NCBI GenBank assembly: GCA_903920455.1
Contig: CAIXLY010000007.1
Span: forward strand, 1 to 64,000
Direction: 5' to 3'
Length of the DNA: 64,000 nucleotides
DNA from: an uncultured bacterium
Lineage (GTDB): Bacteria > Bacteroidota > Bacteroidia > Chitinophagales > Chitinophagaceae
The notes below the pieces were generated by a model, which saw only the letters and a program-made list of their open reading frames with translations, did not search any database and was not told the DNA's origin. Below are positions 62,155 to 64,000 of the stretch, piece by piece. Numbering within the stretch: position 1 is the stretch's first letter; every line of letters begins with the position of its first letter. A program made the position numbers and the translations under genes.

Positions 62155-63540
62155 CTACTTTCCTCTTCCCCACCCTAGCCAATCATTTCCATTGGCATAG
62201 ATCATGAGTCCGAATAAAATAACCATGCCTACAATCTGTGCGTATTCAAGAAACTTTTCATTTGGCTTCTTGCCTGTAATCATTTCGATTAAAGTAAATA
62301 CAACATGTCCTCCATCAAGAGCTGGTATGGGAAGCAAGTTCATAAAGGCAAGTACTATTGAAAAGAAAGCAGTAATATTCCAAAATGCTTCCCAGTTCCA
62401 ATCATATTTCGGAAAGATTGATCCCATAGATTTAAACCCACCAAGCCCTTTGTAAGCACCTGTGGAAGGGTTTAAGATCTTTTTAAATTGAGAAACATAG
62501 AAACCGAGTTTGTCTACCGACTTTGAAACACCTGCGGGGAATGAAGCAAAGAATCCGTACTTCTTGGTTTCAAATTGATACAAGCCTTGATGATCCATTT
62601 CATCCATCGTAGGAATGGCAACAAAGAAGCCAATGGTTGTATCATCACTAACCATGGTACTCACTGAAAGAATCTTTGCGTCACGCTTTATTTTCAAAGA
62701 AACCGTATCACCAGCGCGGTGTTGAATCAATGCCTTTACCTGATCGAAGAATTGTATATCAACACTGTCTATTCCTACAATTTGATCTTTAACAAGAATT
62801 CCATTTTTTTCAGCCGGACTGCCAGGCTTAATTTCTCCTATGATTGCCGGAACCCTTGGCATCAGAAGCACAGATCTTTTGCCTTTCTCAACAATTTTTT
62901 CAATGAAGTTGACCGGGATGACCAGTTCTTTCTTTTCTCCATCACGTTCAACAGTCATTGTTTCTCCAAGAAGCAATGCCGCACTAAGGTCTTCAAAATA
63001 AGGAACAGGTTTATCATTCACCGCCAATACCTTATCTCCACTTTTCAATCCAATTTCATTTACTACACTATCCACCACCCATACTCCATGGGTTAAATTC
63101 TGTGTGGGCAATTTGGTTTCACCCCAAGTGTAAAGAATCATTGCATAAATAAAAAAGGCAAGCAACACATTTACGGTAACCCCACCTAACATAATAATCA
63201 ACCGCTGCCAAGCTGGCTTGCTTCTGAACTCCCATGGCTCAGCGGGTTTTTTGAGTTGCTCCTTATCCATGCTCTCATCAACCATTCCAGATATTTTTAC
63301 ATACCCTCCCAATGGAAGCCAGCCAATACCATAAACAGTATCGCCAATTTTCTTTTTTACAACAGAAAACCATGGATCAAAAAAGAGATAGAATTTCTCT
63401 ACCCTGCATCCAAAAATCTTTGCGGGAATAAAATGTCCTAGTTCATGAAGAATAACCAATATGGATAAGGAAAGAATCAGCTGTCCGGCTTGCAAGCCCA
63501 CTGCATTCCAATTAATATCAAGCAACACGTGTGCGTTCAT
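62155..63540 (-). CDS. rseP: Site-2 intramembrane protease RseP (M50 family)
   Basis: A zinc metalloprotease that cuts within membranes, in other bacteria releasing sigma factors from anti-sigma proteins. 461 aa from ATG 63540; an upstream start at 63588 runs into the repeat region. The zinc motif is HELGH (32-36) in the first helix, the third zinc ligand is in PIPALDGGH (near 411-419). Two PDZ-like segments lie between (about 140-320), including GEIKPGSPAEKNGILVKDQI. Downstream of dxr on the same strand, a common Bacteroidota order; a hairpin-forming repeat separates them. Confidence 0.94.
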   Translation of the reverse strand: MNAHVLLDINWNAVGLQAGQLILSLSILVILHELGHFIPAKIFGCRVEKFYLFFDPWFSVVKKKIGDTVYGIGWLPLGGYVKISGMVDESMDKEQLKKPAEPWEFRSKPAWQRLIIMLGGVTVNVLLAFFIYAMILYTWGETKLPTQNLTHGVWVVDSVVNEIGLKSGDKVLAVNDKPVPYFEDLSAALLLGETMTVERDGEKKELVIPVNFIEKIVEKGKRSVLLMPRVPAIIGEIKPGSPAEKNGILVKDQIVGIDSVDIQFFDQVKALIQHRAGDTVSLKIKRDAKILSVSTMVSDDTTIGFFVAIPTMDEMDHQGLYQFETKKYGFFASFPAGVSKSVDKLGFYVSQFKKILNPSTGAYKGLGGFKSMGSIFPKYDWNWEAFWNITAFFSIVLAFMNLLPIPALDGGHVVFTLIEMITGKKPNEKFLEYAQIVGMVILFGLMIYANGNDWLGWGRGK

Positions 63541-63589
63541 TAAGGTGAGGTTTAGGAGTGTGAAGTTAGTGAATTGGGGGGAATACAAG

Positions 63590-63721
63590 GTTGAGAGAGG
63601 GTTAGAGAGTTGAGAAAGTTGAAGGGGTTGAAGGGGTTGAAGGGGTTGAAGCAGTTGAAGGGGTTGAAGTAATTGAAGAAGCCAGACTCAACTATCTCAA
63701 CTTCCTCAACTTTCTCAACTC
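63590..63721. repeat. 9-bp-period repeat arranged as an inverted repeat
   Basis: About ten copies of a 9-base unit of the form GTTGAAGGG or GTTGAGAAA (63590-63680) are followed by an 8-base spacer and four copies of the complementary form CAACTNNCT (63688-63721). The two arms can pair into a long imperfect stem. The right arm ends at the dxr stop codon. It may act as a terminator or mRNA 3' structure; three identical units in a row suggest slippage. Not a CRISPR array: units are contiguous with no spacers. Confidence 0.85.
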
Positions 63722-64000
63722 CTAGAGATTAATCAACGAAGCCGCATAATTCCTTGCCTCTGCGTCGCTATCGAAATACTCCTGTAAAGTTGGAGATTCA
63801 ATAAACGGAACATAGGCAAGCGTTTGTTCGATAACTTCCGTCATATCAAGAAAGCCTAGTCTGTTTTTAAGAAATCCATAGACAGCAAGCTCATTGGCTG
63901 CATTCAAAATACAAGGCATATTGCCTCCTTTGTGAAGAGCCGTAATGGCAAGTCCGAGGTTTCTGAAAGTTTTTATATCCGGCGGATCAAATGTTAGCGC
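63722..64000 (-). CDS. dxr: 1-deoxy-D-xylulose 5-phosphate reductoisomerase, C-terminal end (partial)
   Basis: The last 93 residues of Dxr, second enzyme of the MEP pathway; the rest lies beyond the window. The frame is open to position 64000 and begins ALTFDPPDIKTFRNLGLA, then GGNMPCILNAANELAV, a signature of the Dxr C-terminal helical domain. The end (AEARNYAASLINL) is normal. Third MEP gene in the window after ispH and ispD. Upstream of rseP on the same strand. Confidence 0.93.
   Translation of the reverse strand, partial: ALTFDPPDIKTFRNLGLAITALHKGGNMPCILNAANELAVYGFLKNRLGFLDMTEVIEQTLAYVPFIESPTLQEYFDSDAEARNYAASLINL

Noticed and set aside
63590-63721. Possible CRISPR array in the repeat between dxr and rseP
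   Set aside because: The units are 9 bases and contiguous, with no unique spacers of 25-40 bases and no cas genes nearby.

Overview
Two unrelated genomes meet in this window. Positions 1 to about 1,600 are very AT-rich and carry a complete six-exon eukaryotic gene on the minus strand. It encodes translocon-associated protein alpha (TRAP-alpha/SSR1), split by five GT-AG introns of 63-73 bp. The product lines up with animal SSR1 over its whole length, so this part comes from a eukaryote, probably an animal with compact introns. Everything from about 1,630 to 64,000 is ordinary bacterial chromosome. The join lies between 1,578 and 1,629 and leaves neither flanking gene a promoter, so a chimeric contig is the likeliest reading and a recent DNA transfer the alternative.

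The bacterium is a member of the Bacteroidota, most like a free-living Cytophagales-type organism. Reasons: TAnnTTTG (-7) promoter boxes with little use of Shine-Dalgarno sites; a type IX secretion plug protein; TamL; DUF5916, DUF2807 and DUF2911 proteins; a TonB receptor; futalosine-pathway menaquinone synthesis; and a LuxC-type acyl-CoA reductase beside a ferredoxin. It makes its own branched-chain amino acids and isoprenoids, so it is not a strongly reduced endosymbiont.

Layout of the bacterial part: 1.6-4.2 kb, ammonium transporter and a beta-barrel porin. 4.2-6.6 kb, GTPases Der and Era and the initiator tRNA. 6.6-10.9 kb, a GIN-domain protein, a TPP riboswitch controlling a TonB receptor, a lipoprotein and a rhodanese. 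10.9-16 kb, PASTA protein and D-Ala-D-Ala ligase, ferredoxin, acyl-CoA reductase and HtrA protease. 16-23.3 kb, GH13 enzyme, IspH, Cmk, an oxidoreductase, IspD, an amino-acid permease and an OmpH-type chaperone. 23.4-29.4 kb, rpoC without rpoB next to it, then an unknown helical protein. 29.6-35.9 kb, the leuA-ilvD-ilvB-ilvN-ilvC operon. 36-40.4 kb, sucC, a DUF5916 protein, a transaldolase and the SRP RNA. 40.4-49.6 kb, T9SS plug, a LolE-type permease, a TrmH-type methyltransferase, TamL, a YkgJ-type protein, XerD, small membrane and exported proteins and a phosphopantetheinyl transferase. 49.7-57.2 kb, Dcd, a CrtA-like protein, an RmlD-like reductase, PfkA, Pyk, RnhA, MqnA and PurB. 57.3-64 kb, PrfC, a MacB-type permease, TsaD, TrmN6, RseP and the C-terminal end of Dxr.

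Most of this is housekeeping: translation GTPases, glycolysis, branched-chain amino acid and MEP-pathway synthesis, and envelope assembly. No prophage, insertion sequence, CRISPR array or defence island was seen. The most notable observations are the eukaryotic gene at the left edge, the separation of rpoC from rpoB, several promoters that appear to start transcription at or within a few bases of the start codon or tRNA 5' end, and a 9-bp-period inverted repeat between dxr and rseP.
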